A DNA stretch of 20,122 nucleotides from an uncultured Dehalococcoidia bacterium (GTDB lineage: Bacteria; Chloroflexota; Dehalococcoidia; Tepidiformales; Tepidiformaceae), in assembly GCA_937954195.1 (NCBI GenBank), contig CALFYR010000225.1, forward strand, positions 1 to 20,122, given 5' to 3'. The position numbers were made by a program, and so were the translations under genes. Under the pieces are notes generated by a model that was given only the letters and a program-made list of their open reading frames with translations, was not told the origin of the DNA and did not search any database. This document shows positions 1 through 6,888 of this stretch, piece by piece. Each line of letters opens with the position of its first letter. The stretch's first letter is position 1.

Positions 1-130
1 CCGACCTCCGTGGCCGCGGGGCGCCATGCGCCCAACGAAAACACGACCGCCACAACCCAACCGCCGTTGAACCCCCTACGACGTCCGGTAGTCCACCACG
101 ACCGCCCACCCAACCGACAATCGACAATCG
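1..130. other. gene-free left edge
   Basis: I find no supportable coding region here. The only structures are a short inverted repeat, GGGCGC-CAT-GCGCCC, at 19-33, and the start of a 7-bp tandem repeat at 115. The hairpin has no T-run on either strand, so I do not call it a terminator for the leftward transaldolase gene. A gene further left may begin outside the window. Confidence 0.5.
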
Positions 131-137
131 TCAATCG
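115..137. repeat. three-unit 7-bp tandem repeat across the transaldolase stop codon
   Basis: CGACAAT occurs twice in tandem (115-121, 122-128), followed by CGTCAAT (129-135) with one mismatch. The third unit contains the stop codon of the minus-strand transaldolase gene, so the array sits at the gene end and in its 3' flank. It may be simple slippage or the remains of a gene-end duplication. No function is implied. Confidence 0.6.
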
Positions 138-784
138 ATAAGTCCCGCTTTGCGCGCATCGTCCAGGAACCGGTCGATACCCAGGTCCGTCAGTGGGTGC
201 TTCAACATCTGACCGATCAGCGAAGGTGGAATGGTCCCAATGTGCGCCCCGGCCATCGTCGCCTGCACCACGTGCAACGGATGCCGCAGGCTCGCCGCCA
301 GGACCCGCGCCTTCAAGTTGTGCGTCTCCACCAGTTGCACGCACTGGTGGATCAGCTCCATGCCGTCGTAGCTCACGTCATCGAGCCGGCCCACGAACGG
401 GCTCAGGAACGTCGCCCCGGCCAGCGCCGAAAGCAGCGCCTGGTTCGGCGTGAAGATGAGCGTCACGTTGATCTTGATCCCCTCGCTCGCGCACCGGTGG
501 ATGGCCTCGAGACCCTGGTCATCGATCGGGATCTTCACCACCACGTTCGGGTGCCAGCTTGCAAGCTCGCGCGCCTCTACCACCAGGTCATCCGCCTTCC
601 GCGAGACGCACTCGGCCGAAATCGGGCCATCGATCACCGCCGCTATCTCCTGGATGCGCTCGCGGTAGCTCACGCCACCCTCTTTCGCGAGCAGGCTCGG
701 GTTCGTCGTCACCCCGCTGATGACGCCGTAGCGCGCGGCCGCGCGCACCTCATCGATCGATGCCGTATCCAGGAATAGCTGCAT
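131..784 (-). CDS. tal: small transaldolase (TalC/FSA-type)
   Basis: This is a 217-residue class I aldolase of the short transaldolase/fructose-6-phosphate aldolase family, close to the usual 210-220 residues. It would move a dihydroxyacetone unit between sugar phosphates in the non-oxidative pentose phosphate pathway. The N-terminal LFLDTA and TTNPSLL motifs are present. The Schiff-base lysine is Lys84 in VVVKIPI, and NVTLIFTPNQA spans 106-116. At 129-133 the protein reads SPFVGR-like with Phe130. True F6P aldolases have Tyr there and transaldolases have Phe, so I favour transaldolase activity; that step relies on family knowledge. The ATG at 784 is chosen over a longer reading because the family begins here and a GGGAG ribosome site lies about 7 bases upstream. 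The gene is divergent from the PPOX-fold gene. Confidence 0.9.
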   Translation of the reverse strand: MQLFLDTASIDEVRAAARYGVISGVTTNPSLLAKEGGVSYRERIQEIAAVIDGPISAECVSRKADDLVVEARELASWHPNVVVKIPIDDQGLEAIHRCASEGIKINVTLIFTPNQALLSALAGATFLSPFVGRLDDVSYDGMELIHQCVQLVETHNLKARVLAASLRHPLHVVQATMAGAHIGTIPPSLIGQMLKHPLTDLGIDRFLDDARKAGLID

Positions 785-796
785 GGTTGGTCTCCC

Positions 797-863
797 GCCG
801 GTGCTCCCCGAATCGTACCGGCCCGGCGAGTTCCGGGCAGTCGCGGGATCGTTCGGCACCGGC
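797..863. repeat. inverted repeats in the divergent tal/PPOX intergenic region
   Basis: GCCGGTGC at 797-804 is repeated in inverted orientation as GCACCGGC at 856-863, close to the two divergent starts. Between them lies a second hairpin, GCCCGG at 821-826 and CCGGGC at 833-838. The arms are GC-rich, so chance is a real alternative. The arrangement could be an operator pair or a cruciform-prone promoter region. Confidence 0.4.
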
Positions 864-869
864 TAAGGT
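864..869 (+). promoter_or_regulatory. candidate -10 element for a leaderless PPOX-fold mRNA
   Basis: TAAGGT fits the TAnnnT pattern of a -10 element and ends seven bases before the ATG at 877, so transcription would begin at or next to the start codon. No clear -35 is visible. No strong ribosome-binding site is present, except that the same AAGG could serve as a distant one. Confidence 0.3.
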
Positions 870-876
870 CGATCGC

Positions 877-1281
877 ATGCCCATGACCACCGAACAACGA
901 GACGCCTTCCTGCGCGAAACGCGCATCGCCAAGCTCGCCACGCTCAACTCTGATGGTTCGCCCAACGTCGTACCCGTGTGGTTCGAATGGGATGGCGAAG
1001 TCGCCCGCGTCTTCACCTCGAAGGGTTCGCCCAAGTTGAAGCGCATCGAACGCGATCCCCGGGTCGCCCTCTCGGTCGAAGAACCGGTTGGTGTATCCGA
1101 AGCCTGGGTCACCCTCGAAGGCGCCTGCACCGTGACCACCGAATGCACCGGCGACCTCATCGCCCGCCTCGCTCGCCGCTACTACGAACCCGAACAGGCC
1201 GAGAAATCCATCTCCGAATGGCTCGCCCGCGATATCTGGGTCACCCTCGAAATTCGGCCGAATCGCATCAAGAGCTACTAG
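877..1281 (+). CDS. PPOX-class (pyridoxamine oxidase-fold) probable F420/flavin-dependent protein
   Basis: This 134-residue protein has the split-barrel fold of the pyridoxamine 5'-phosphate oxidase superfamily, of the small Rv1155-like type annotated as probable F420-dependent enzymes. Visible family features are the N-terminal helix with AKLATLNSDGSPNVVPVWFEWDG (roughly 14-37), the conserved SKGSPKLKRIERDPRVALSVE segment that binds the cofactor phosphate, and the terminal IRPNRIKSY strand. The substrate cannot be inferred. The reading frame is open further upstream, but that extension overlaps the divergent gene and does not look like the family. The start is therefore the ATG at 877, with a second in-frame ATG at 883 as an alternative. 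Confidence 0.85.
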   Translation: MPMTTEQRDAFLRETRIAKLATLNSDGSPNVVPVWFEWDGEVARVFTSKGSPKLKRIERDPRVALSVEEPVGVSEAWVTLEGACTVTTECTGDLIARLARRYYEPEQAEKSISEWLARDIWVTLEIRPNRIKSY

Positions 1282-1286
1282 CCACG

Positions 1287-1292
1287 TACAAT
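1287..1292 (+). promoter_or_regulatory. candidate -10 for the alpha/beta hydrolase gene
   Basis: TACAAT matches five of six positions of TATAAT and lies 37 bases before the ATG at 1330, giving a leader of about 30 bases with a GAGGG ribosome site. No good -35 is visible, so this is a weak call. Confidence 0.3.
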
Positions 1293-1329
1293 CCCCACAC
1301 CACCAACATCCGCACACACGAGGGTCCCA

Positions 1330-2133
1330 ATGCCGTACGTCCCAACGCGCGACATCATCACGTATTACGAAGAAGCCGGCAGTGGTGACCCACTCGTGCT
1401 CATCATGGGCCTCGGCGGCGATCTGCAGGGCTGGGCGCTCACTGCCCCGGCACTCGCGAAGCAGTTCCGCGTCATCACCTACGACAACCGGGGCGCCGGC
1501 CGCACCTCGGCCCCTGATAAGCCCTACACCGTCGCGGGCATGGCCGATGACCTCGCCGCCCTTCTCGACGCGCTGAAGATCGACAAGGCCCACATCCTCG
1601 GCTACAGCATGGGCGGGATGGTCGCCCAGGAGTTCGCGCTCAAGTACCCGAACCGCGTCAACCGCCTCATCCTCCTGGCGACCAGCCCCGGGATCGATGG
1701 CTACTCACGCACCGTGGTGAAGAACTGGGTCAACGCCCGCCGTTCGAACATGAGCCGCGACCAGATCGCTCGCAACAACGCGCCCTTCCTCTATACAGCC
1801 GAACTCCTCGATGACGCCGAACGCTTCGAACGCGCCATCCAGAATTCCGTCTCGAACCCGTACGCCCAGCAGGACCACGCGTTCATGCGGCAGGCCGATG
1901 CCATCCTCAACTTCAGCACCGCCGACCGGCTTGGCAACATCAAGGCCGAAACCCTCGTCGTGGTGAACAAGGACGATATCCTCGTCCCGCCGCGCAACGG
2001 CAAGAAACTCAACGCCGGCATTTCCGGTTCGCAGTTGCTCGAGCTTGAAGGCGCGCATGTTGGCGTGATCGAGTACCCGAACGAGCACAACGACGCCTTC
2101 CTCCAGTTCCTGGGGGCCGCCGTCCCCGCCTGA
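1330..2133 (+). CDS. alpha/beta-fold hydrolase
   Basis: This 267-residue protein belongs to the alpha/beta hydrolase superfamily (3-oxoadipate enol-lactonase/esterase-like). The oxyanion region is LIMGLGGDLQGW (24-35) and the nucleophile elbow is GYSMGG with Ser93. The acid is probably Asp215 or Asp216 in VNKDDILVPP, and the catalytic histidine is His243 in EGAHVGV. The N-terminal strand pattern and the YDNRGAGRTSAP loop (51-62) are typical. There is no signal peptide, so it is cytoplasmic. An ester or lactone substrate is likely but cannot be named. GAGGG about 7 bases upstream supports the ATG. The next gene begins 17 bases after its stop, so the two may share a transcript. Confidence 0.88.
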   Translation: MPYVPTRDIITYYEEAGSGDPLVLIMGLGGDLQGWALTAPALAKQFRVITYDNRGAGRTSAPDKPYTVAGMADDLAALLDALKIDKAHILGYSMGGMVAQEFALKYPNRVNRLILLATSPGIDGYSRTVVKNWVNARRSNMSRDQIARNNAPFLYTAELLDDAERFERAIQNSVSNPYAQQDHAFMRQADAILNFSTADRLGNIKAETLVVVNKDDILVPPRNGKKLNAGISGSQLLELEGAHVGVIEYPNEHNDAFLQFLGAAVPA

Positions 2134-2150
2134 TCGCCGGAGCCACGCGC

Positions 2151-2474
2151 ATGTACGACTCGAAACGGGCCCGCCACCACGCCACTGTGGACCCGCTCGA
2201 TCTGCGTGAGCTCCACCCTCCACCGGAACGCACCGCCTCGGCCTGGTTACTGGTCTGGGCGCCACTTGTTGGCCTCAGCCTCATCGCGCTCGGCGCGCTC
2301 ACGGTGGGCCTCCTCGGCGGCGCCTCGCTCGCGGTCACGCTCCTCCTCGTCGCGCCAACATCGCTCGCCGGCCTCTTCCTTACCCGCCTCGAACCACCCC
2401 GCTCCCTCGGTCACACCCTCGGTTCGGCCCTCATGCTCTCGGCCGCCGCGATGTGCCTCCTGCTACTGATCTAA
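2151..2474 (+). CDS. small three-helix membrane protein, unknown function
   Basis: I do not recognise this 107-residue protein. After about 28 polar residues there are three hydrophobic stretches, at roughly 30-52, 58-78 and 88-107. The third runs to the C-terminal leucine-rich end, so the protein probably lies almost wholly in the membrane. A CGGAG ribosome site lies 8 bases before the ATG. Codon use matches the neighbours. It follows the alpha/beta hydrolase closely and may be in its operon. No enzymatic motif is visible. Confidence 0.7.
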   Translation: MYDSKRARHHATVDPLDLRELHPPPERTASAWLLVWAPLVGLSLIALGALTVGLLGGASLAVTLLLVAPTSLAGLFLTRLEPPRSLGHTLGSALMLSAAAMCLLLLI

Positions 2475-2556
2475 TCCACGTTCGCCTTCGACCTTTCACC
2501 TTTCTCCTCTCCAAAGACCCGGCGAAACCCCTAGTTACACCCGTGCTGAACGTTGC

Positions 2557-2583
2557 TTTACTCCCAGAACGCGGTGGTATAGT
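2557..2583 (+). promoter_or_regulatory. extended -10 promoter for the PP2C-propeller gene
   Basis: TGGTATAGT at 2575-2583 is an extended -10: a TGn upstream of TATAGT, which matches five of six consensus positions. Upstream are two imperfect -35 choices, TTTACT at 2557 with a 15-base spacer or TTGCTT at 2553 with a 19-base spacer. Extended -10 promoters tolerate a poor -35. Transcription would start near 2590, giving a leader of about 90 bases that contains the hairpin at 2606-2626. Confidence 0.5.
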
Positions 2584-2605
2584 GACTTCTTGGTGCTGGC
2601 GGGGG

Positions 2606-2626
2606 CCAACCGGGAAGCCCGGTTGG
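2606..2626 (+). repeat. perfect 9-bp hairpin in the leader of the PP2C-propeller gene
   Basis: CCAACCGGG (2606-2614) and CCCGGTTGG (2618-2626) form a perfect stem with an AAG loop. There is no T-run after it, so it is not a classic terminator. The 3' arm GGTTGG can also pair with a second CCAACC at 2651-2656, supported by GGGG at 2625-2628 facing CCCC at 2643-2646. The leader could therefore adopt two exclusive structures. Confidence 0.55.
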
Positions 2627-2681
2627 GGTATCCACGTTGCTCCCCCGTGTCCAACCCTGGAACAGAAGGACGGTCCCTTAT

Positions 2682-5180
2682 TTGACCGAACCACTGCAGG
2701 TTGGCCAGTTCGCGATCGTCGATCACGAGCCGGTTGACCGGGGTCCCAACGCTGGCGTCTTCCATGGCAAAGGCCCCGCCGATGACCGCGCGGAGCTGTT
2801 TGTGGTGGCCGAGGGCACCACTCCCGCCGGGGAAGCGTTCGCGGGACACGTCGTTTCCGCCATTGGGCACACCTTCACCGGGCTCGATATGAGCCTCACC
2901 GGCTCGCTGCGCCGCCTCTTCGCTGACGCCGAACGCGCACTCGCCGATTGGAACCGCAAGAGCATCGCCCAGCACCGCGTGAGCCTCGGCCTCACCTGCT
3001 TCGGCCGCCGTGGCGATCAGGCCGTTATCGCGCAGGCCGGCCCTTCCGCTGCATTCCACCTGCACAACGGCCAGGTCACCGCCTACTTCCCCGAACGCGA
3101 AAACGCCACGCCCATCGGTGCTGGCCCCGTCGAACCGCGCCTCACCCGTATCCCGTTCGCCCCCGGCGACCGCCTGCTCGCGCTATCAACCGCCGCCCTG
3201 GGCGAACTCGACGATGATCTCGTCGCGGGTATCCTCGCCCTCCCCGAGGACCAGGTCCTCCCCGACCTCTATCGCCGTGTCAACCACCTGCGCCACCTGA
3301 CCGTGGTCCTGGTCACCAACCCCGGCGAAGTTGCCGGCGGCGCCGCAGCCACCGCCGGCGAGGATGAAACGTTCGTCATCGACGCGACATCGCTCACCCG
3401 CGCGCAGCGTCCGCAGGCGAACGAACAGCATGGCGACGCCAACTTCCAGCCGGGCCTCTTCATCACCGACGAATCCGAGGACATCGTCTCCTCCGCGCGG
3501 AAGCAACTGCTCGAAATTCACCCGCGGCGCCCCATTGATACGCCGGTCCCGCAGGTCGTCGCTGATGCCCCCGCGCCGTTGCTGCGCGCTTCCGGCGAAG
3601 CGACGCAGACGTTGTCGCGCATGGCCGCCGACGTCCGTGCCCGGTCGGAACAGTCGCATGCCGCCGCGGTAGCGATGTCCGCTCCGAAGCCGGCGGCGCC
3701 TGTTGCAGCGGCCGTCGCGCCATCCTTCGGCCCCACGGGCACAAGTGTGACGTTCGGCAGCGCGGCGAACGGCCCGGCAATGAACAGCCAGCGCCGCCGC
3801 CCACGCCAGGAAAGCTTCACCCGGGGGCTCGTCTCACCGGAGCTTCCGCCCGCCCGCCCGACCAGCGTGCAGGAAGATCTGCCGTTCGCCGATGAGTTGG
3901 CGGCTACCCGTCGCGCTCGCGCCACCATGGCCACGCCCGTCGCCGAAACCATCGCGACCGAATCCCACGCCGCCATGAACGGCGGCTCGCTCGTCCGCGT
4001 CCGCACCAACATGGGTGGCCGCTGGAAGGGCAACGGCACCTTCAACCGGAACCGCACGGCCGGCGGCACGCAGCTGCCGCCAACGTGGATGGTGATCATG
4101 GCCGGGCTCGCCATACTCCTCGTGCTCGTCGGCCTCGTGACCGTCCCGAAGATGCTGCAAACCGACGACTCGGCCCGCTACGCCGAACTCATCGATGGCG
4201 CGGCGGCCGAGCTCGCAACCTCCCGTGTCGTCGAAGACCCCGGCGCCAAACGCGAAGCCCTCGTGAACGCCCATGCCATGCTCCTCGAGGCGCGCGACCT
4301 CGATTCCGCCAACGGCCAGGCCGAAGAACTTCTGAACGAAGTCGCCGGCGCCATCCGCGTGATGGACAACGTCCTCCAGCCGGCATCCGTTGAGACACTC
4401 GCCTCGCTCCAGCAGTTCGGTACCAACCCCATCGCGGTTGTCCGCATGGCGGTTGGCCCCAATGGCGCCTATGTGATCGATGCGAACGCTTCACGCGTCG
4501 TGGCCATCCCGTTCGCGACCGGCGCCGAACCCGCGGTGGTCTTCGAAGAAAACCGCGAGCTCGCGCAGGGCAAGCCCGTCGCAGTCGCCTCCCTCGAAGC
4601 GAGCGACCTCGGTGGCCCCGTCGCCCTCATCGCCGATACCGGCAACAAGCTCTGGGGCTACTCCGCCGATGGTGGCCTCCGGGAGATCGCCTTCTCGGCG
4701 CCATCGAACCTGGTGTTCACCGATATCGCCGTCTACGGCCGCGACCTCTACGTGCTCGATGCCGGCCATAAGACCATCTACAAGTACACCCAGTCCGCCG
4801 CCGGCTTCCCCAACGCCCCCGAAACGGTCCTCCTTAGCGACGACCTCGTGAACGCCCGTCGTCTCATGGTCGATGAGGAACTCATCACCTCCGATGCCAA
4901 CGGCGTTATCCACCGGTTCATCTCCGGTCAGGTCGCGCTCACCCTCGGCCAGGGCGGTATCGATAAGACGCTGGTCGCCGCCGAAACAGCGAACCCCATT
5001 GGCGAAAACGAACTCGCGTTCCTGGATGCGCCGAACAACCGGATCGTGGTCCTCCGCCGCGATGGCACGTTCGACCGCCAATACCAGCACGAACTCTTCC
5101 GCTCCGCCAGCGCCTTCGCCATCCGCGATGGCCATGCCTACATCTTCAGCGACCTCCAGCTCCGCCTCATTACCTGGTAG
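2682..5180 (+). CDS. degenerate PP2C-like domain, transmembrane span and beta-propeller protein
   Basis: I choose the TTG at 2682 (MTEPLQVGQF) because AGAAGGA lies 11 bases upstream; an in-frame TTG at 2637 gives a longer form without a good ribosome site. The protein has 832 residues. Residues 1 to about 210 resemble the PP2C (PPM) phosphatase fold, but the metal-binding motifs are lost. The usual VADGMGG reads VAEGTTPAG with Glu44, and no NED, GDS or C-terminal SDN motif is seen. A pseudo-phosphatase is therefore likely. An Ala/Pro-rich linker (about 215-465) leads to one membrane span near 469-490. A helical stretch and about six beta-propeller-like repeats follow to the C-terminus, for example YVIDANASRVVAIPF, LIADTGNKLWGY and YVLDAGHKTIYKY. 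The propeller would lie outside and the PP2C-like domain inside. Partner and signal are unknown; kinase-linked envelope sensing is one guess. Confidence 0.75.
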   Translation: MTEPLQVGQFAIVDHEPVDRGPNAGVFHGKGPADDRAELFVVAEGTTPAGEAFAGHVVSAIGHTFTGLDMSLTGSLRRLFADAERALADWNRKSIAQHRVSLGLTCFGRRGDQAVIAQAGPSAAFHLHNGQVTAYFPERENATPIGAGPVEPRLTRIPFAPGDRLLALSTAALGELDDDLVAGILALPEDQVLPDLYRRVNHLRHLTVVLVTNPGEVAGGAAATAGEDETFVIDATSLTRAQRPQANEQHGDANFQPGLFITDESEDIVSSARKQLLEIHPRRPIDTPVPQVVADAPAPLLRASGEATQTLSRMAADVRARSEQSHAAAVAMSAPKPAAPVAAAVAPSFGPTGTSVTFGSAANGPAMNSQRRRPRQESFTRGLVSPELPPARPTSVQEDLPFADELAATRRARATMATPVAETIATESHAAMNGGSLVRVRTNMGGRWKGNGTFNRNRTAGGTQLPPTWMVIMAGLAILLVLVGLVTVPKMLQTDDSARYAELIDGAAAELATSRVVEDPGAKREALVNAHAMLLEARDLDSANGQAEELLNEVAGAIRVMDNVLQPASVETLASLQQFGTNPIAVVRMAVGPNGAYVIDANASRVVAIPFATGAEPAVVFEENRELAQGKPVAVASLEASDLGGPVALIADTGNKLWGYSADGGLREIAFSAPSNLVFTDIAVYGRDLYVLDAGHKTIYKYTQSAAGFPNAPETVLLSDDLVNARRLMVDEELITSDANGVIHRFISGQVALTLGQGGIDKTLVAAETANPIGENELAFLDAPNNRIVVLRRDGTFDRQYQHELFRSASAFAIRDGHAYIFSDLQLRLITW

Positions 5181-5206
5181 GACCGCGCCCCCGTCCCCAA
5201 CTCCCC

Positions 5207-5222
5207 TGTGACCTTTGTCGCA
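5207..5222. promoter_or_regulatory. Crp/Fnr-type operator ahead of the oxidase-like gene
   Basis: TGTGA-CCTTTG-TCGCA differs at one position from the classical TGTGA-N6-TCACA Crp palindrome. Written another way it is GTGAC-N4-GTCGC, almost the same as GTGAC-N4-GTCAC at 7630-7643 beside the local Crp/Fnr gene. It sits 56 bases before the ATG at 5278, a suitable place for activation or repression. Binding by the local regulator is inference. Confidence 0.55.
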
Positions 5223-5239
5223 TCGCCGCCCCGGTGCCC

Positions 5240-5258
5240 GGTGGAACCTGAATCCACC
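5240..5258 (+). repeat. 6-bp inverted repeat in the leader of the oxidase-like gene
   Basis: GGTGGA (5240-5245) and TCCACC (5253-5258) form a perfect stem with a 7-base loop, just upstream of the GGGGGAG ribosome site at 5266. CCCGG at 5237 and CCGGG at 5264 offer a competing, larger pairing that would cover part of the ribosome site. No function is demonstrated. Confidence 0.35.
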
Positions 5259-5277
5259 ACCTACCGGGGGAGCGCCC

Positions 5278-6588
5278 ATGCCCGAACGAGTCACACCCGC
5301 GCAGAGCCCGCCCCTTGCGGTGATCGCCCCGTTCTTCCTTCTCGCTCCCATCGGCCTGCTCGCCGCCGGCTATCTCGCTACGGGCGCCGGCCGCGAAGTC
5401 TTCGTAGCGATCAACACCCACCGCACCGTCGCGATAACACACGCCCTGGTGCTTGGCTGGGCGAGCCTCTTCCTGTTCGGCGCCTCCTATCAGCTCGCGT
5501 CCGCGGTGCTCGGAGGTGGCGGGCTTAGCGGGCGCTCGGCGCGCCTCCAACTGCTTCTCCATGCCACCGCCGTCGGCATCTTCGTGCCCGCCATCATGCG
5601 CTGGGAGCTCTGGTTGATGTCGATCGGTGGTTCGCTGGCCGTCGCTTCCTTCCTGCTCTTCGCGTGGAACCTGCTGCGCGTCCTGCTTCGCACGCCCCGT
5701 TCCTCCCACCCGCGGAGCTACATGCTCGCTGGCCTCACCTTCCTGGTGGTCGGCATCACGCTGGGGCTGACCTTCGTCGGCAACTTCGAACACGGCTGGT
5801 TCCGCCCGAGCCTCGGCCGCCTCGCCGCACACGCACACCTCGGGCTCGCGGGTTGGATCGGCCTGACCATCATGGGTGTCTCCTACCAGCTGGTGCCCAT
5901 GTTCAACATCGTTCAACGGGCCCGCCCGAAGCTCCCGCTCACCGTGCTCATCTGGACCGCCACCGGGACGGCGATGTTCGCCCTTGCGATGGCCACGGAC
6001 CCGCCCCAAGGGGTGCGGTTCGCGCTCGCCATAGGGCTTGCCGCCGGCCCCGCGCTCTGGCTCGGAGATCAGCTGCACCTGTTATTCAAGCGCTCACGCC
6101 GAAGGCTCGACTTCCACGGCCAGGCGACGTTCGTCTCACTGGCCTTCCTGGCGGCAACGCTCGTGCTCGGCCTGGCGGCCGCATGGGGTGGGACGCTCCA
6201 CCGTTCCGATGCACCCGCCGCGCTACCGCTCGCCTACGGCGCCGCCGGGATCATTGGCTGGGTTGGCACCACGCTCATCGCCAACAGCTACAAGATCCTG
6301 CCGTTCCTCATCTGGTACCACCGCTACCGGCCGCGCCTGGGGCAGTCGCCGGTACCCCTCGTGAAAGACCTCGTCCCGGAATGGTGGGCACAGGCGAACC
6401 TGGCGCTGCATTCCGCCGGCGCAATCATCATCGTCGCCGCCGCGCTCGATGCGAACGCCGCCGTCTTCCACGCGGGCGGCGTGGTCCTCATCACGTCCGC
6501 CATCGCTCACCTGGGGGGCATGGCGTTCATGTTCCTTCCCAAGCGTTCCAGCCGGTCGGCGCAATCGACCATGAGGGCATCGGTATGA
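5278..6588 (+). CDS. 12-helix heme-copper oxidase subunit I-like membrane protein
   Basis: This 436-residue integral membrane protein has about 12 predicted helices, the number of heme-copper oxidase subunit I. A motif H-x4-GW-x2-L-x3-G-x-SYQL occurs in helix 2 (His55 to Leu73) and again in helix 6 (His187 to Leu205). A weaker copy, GW-x9-SYKILPF, lies in helix 10 (327-343) without the histidine. Spacing of 132 and 135 residues, four helices each, matches the threefold pseudo-symmetry of that superfamily. The HAHLGLAGW segment recalls CcoN/NorB- and NnrS-like proteins. The TM7 His-His pair and TM10 heme ligands of a true oxidase are not evident, so catalysis is doubtful. NO or heme handling linked to N2O respiration is inference. 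GGGGGAG lies 5 bases before the ATG. It shares an operon with the DUF59 gene through an ATGA overlap. Confidence 0.7.
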   Translation: MPERVTPAQSPPLAVIAPFFLLAPIGLLAAGYLATGAGREVFVAINTHRTVAITHALVLGWASLFLFGASYQLASAVLGGGGLSGRSARLQLLLHATAVGIFVPAIMRWELWLMSIGGSLAVASFLLFAWNLLRVLLRTPRSSHPRSYMLAGLTFLVVGITLGLTFVGNFEHGWFRPSLGRLAAHAHLGLAGWIGLTIMGVSYQLVPMFNIVQRARPKLPLTVLIWTATGTAMFALAMATDPPQGVRFALAIGLAAGPALWLGDQLHLLFKRSRRRLDFHGQATFVSLAFLAATLVLGLAAAWGGTLHRSDAPAALPLAYGAAGIIGWVGTTLIANSYKILPFLIWYHRYRPRLGQSPVPLVKDLVPEWWAQANLALHSAGAIIIVAAALDANAAVFHAGGVVLITSAIAHLGGMAFMFLPKRSSRSAQSTMRASV

Positions 6589-6884
6589 ACGAATACGAAG
6601 AGGTCACCGAAATCCTCCGCGGAGTCGTCGACCCTGAGCTTGGCATCGACATCGTTGCGCTCGGCCTCATTTACGAGCTCGAAATCTCTCCCGGCGAGGT
6701 CTACCTCGGGATGGCCACCACCTCGCCGATGTGCCCCATGGGCGATGTGCTGCGGAGTTCAGCCGAAGGCGCGCTCCGCCGCCGCTTCCGCACTCGCGCC
6801 GTGAACGTGGAAATCGTGGATGAACCACGCTGGCAGGTCGGCATGATGGATGAGTGGGCCCGCCACGCGGTCGGCCTCGCCTGA
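6585..6884 (+). CDS. MIP18/DUF59 family metal-sulfur cluster assembly factor
   Basis: This 99-residue protein belongs to the MIP18 (DUF59, SufT/PaaD-like) family. Visible hallmarks are DPELGIDIVALGLIY (16-30) and TTSPMCPMGD (45-54) with the conserved Cys50. Family members help deliver iron-sulfur or other metal-sulfur centres to target proteins; the client here is unknown. Its start overlaps the stop of the upstream 12-helix protein in ATGA, so the two are translationally coupled. Proteins of this family and DUF2249 proteins often sit near denitrification genes, as here, where a DUF2249 gene ends the nos operon. The gene ends four bases from the convergent Crp/Fnr gene, leaving no room for a terminator. 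Confidence 0.85.
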   Translation: MNEYEEVTEILRGVVDPELGIDIVALGLIYELEISPGEVYLGMATTSPMCPMGDVLRSSAEGALRRRFRTRAVNVEIVDEPRWQVGMMDEWARHAVGLA

Positions 6885-6888
6885 GCCG

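Noticed and set aside
19..33. GGGCGC-CAT-GCGCCC hairpin as a terminator of the transaldolase gene
   Set aside because: The stem is only six base pairs, about 100 bases beyond the stop, with no T-run on the minus strand.
2637..2681. Longer TTG start for the PP2C-propeller gene
   Set aside because: No ribosome-binding sequence precedes it, whereas AGAAGGA precedes the TTG at 2682, and the extra 15 residues fall in the structured leader.
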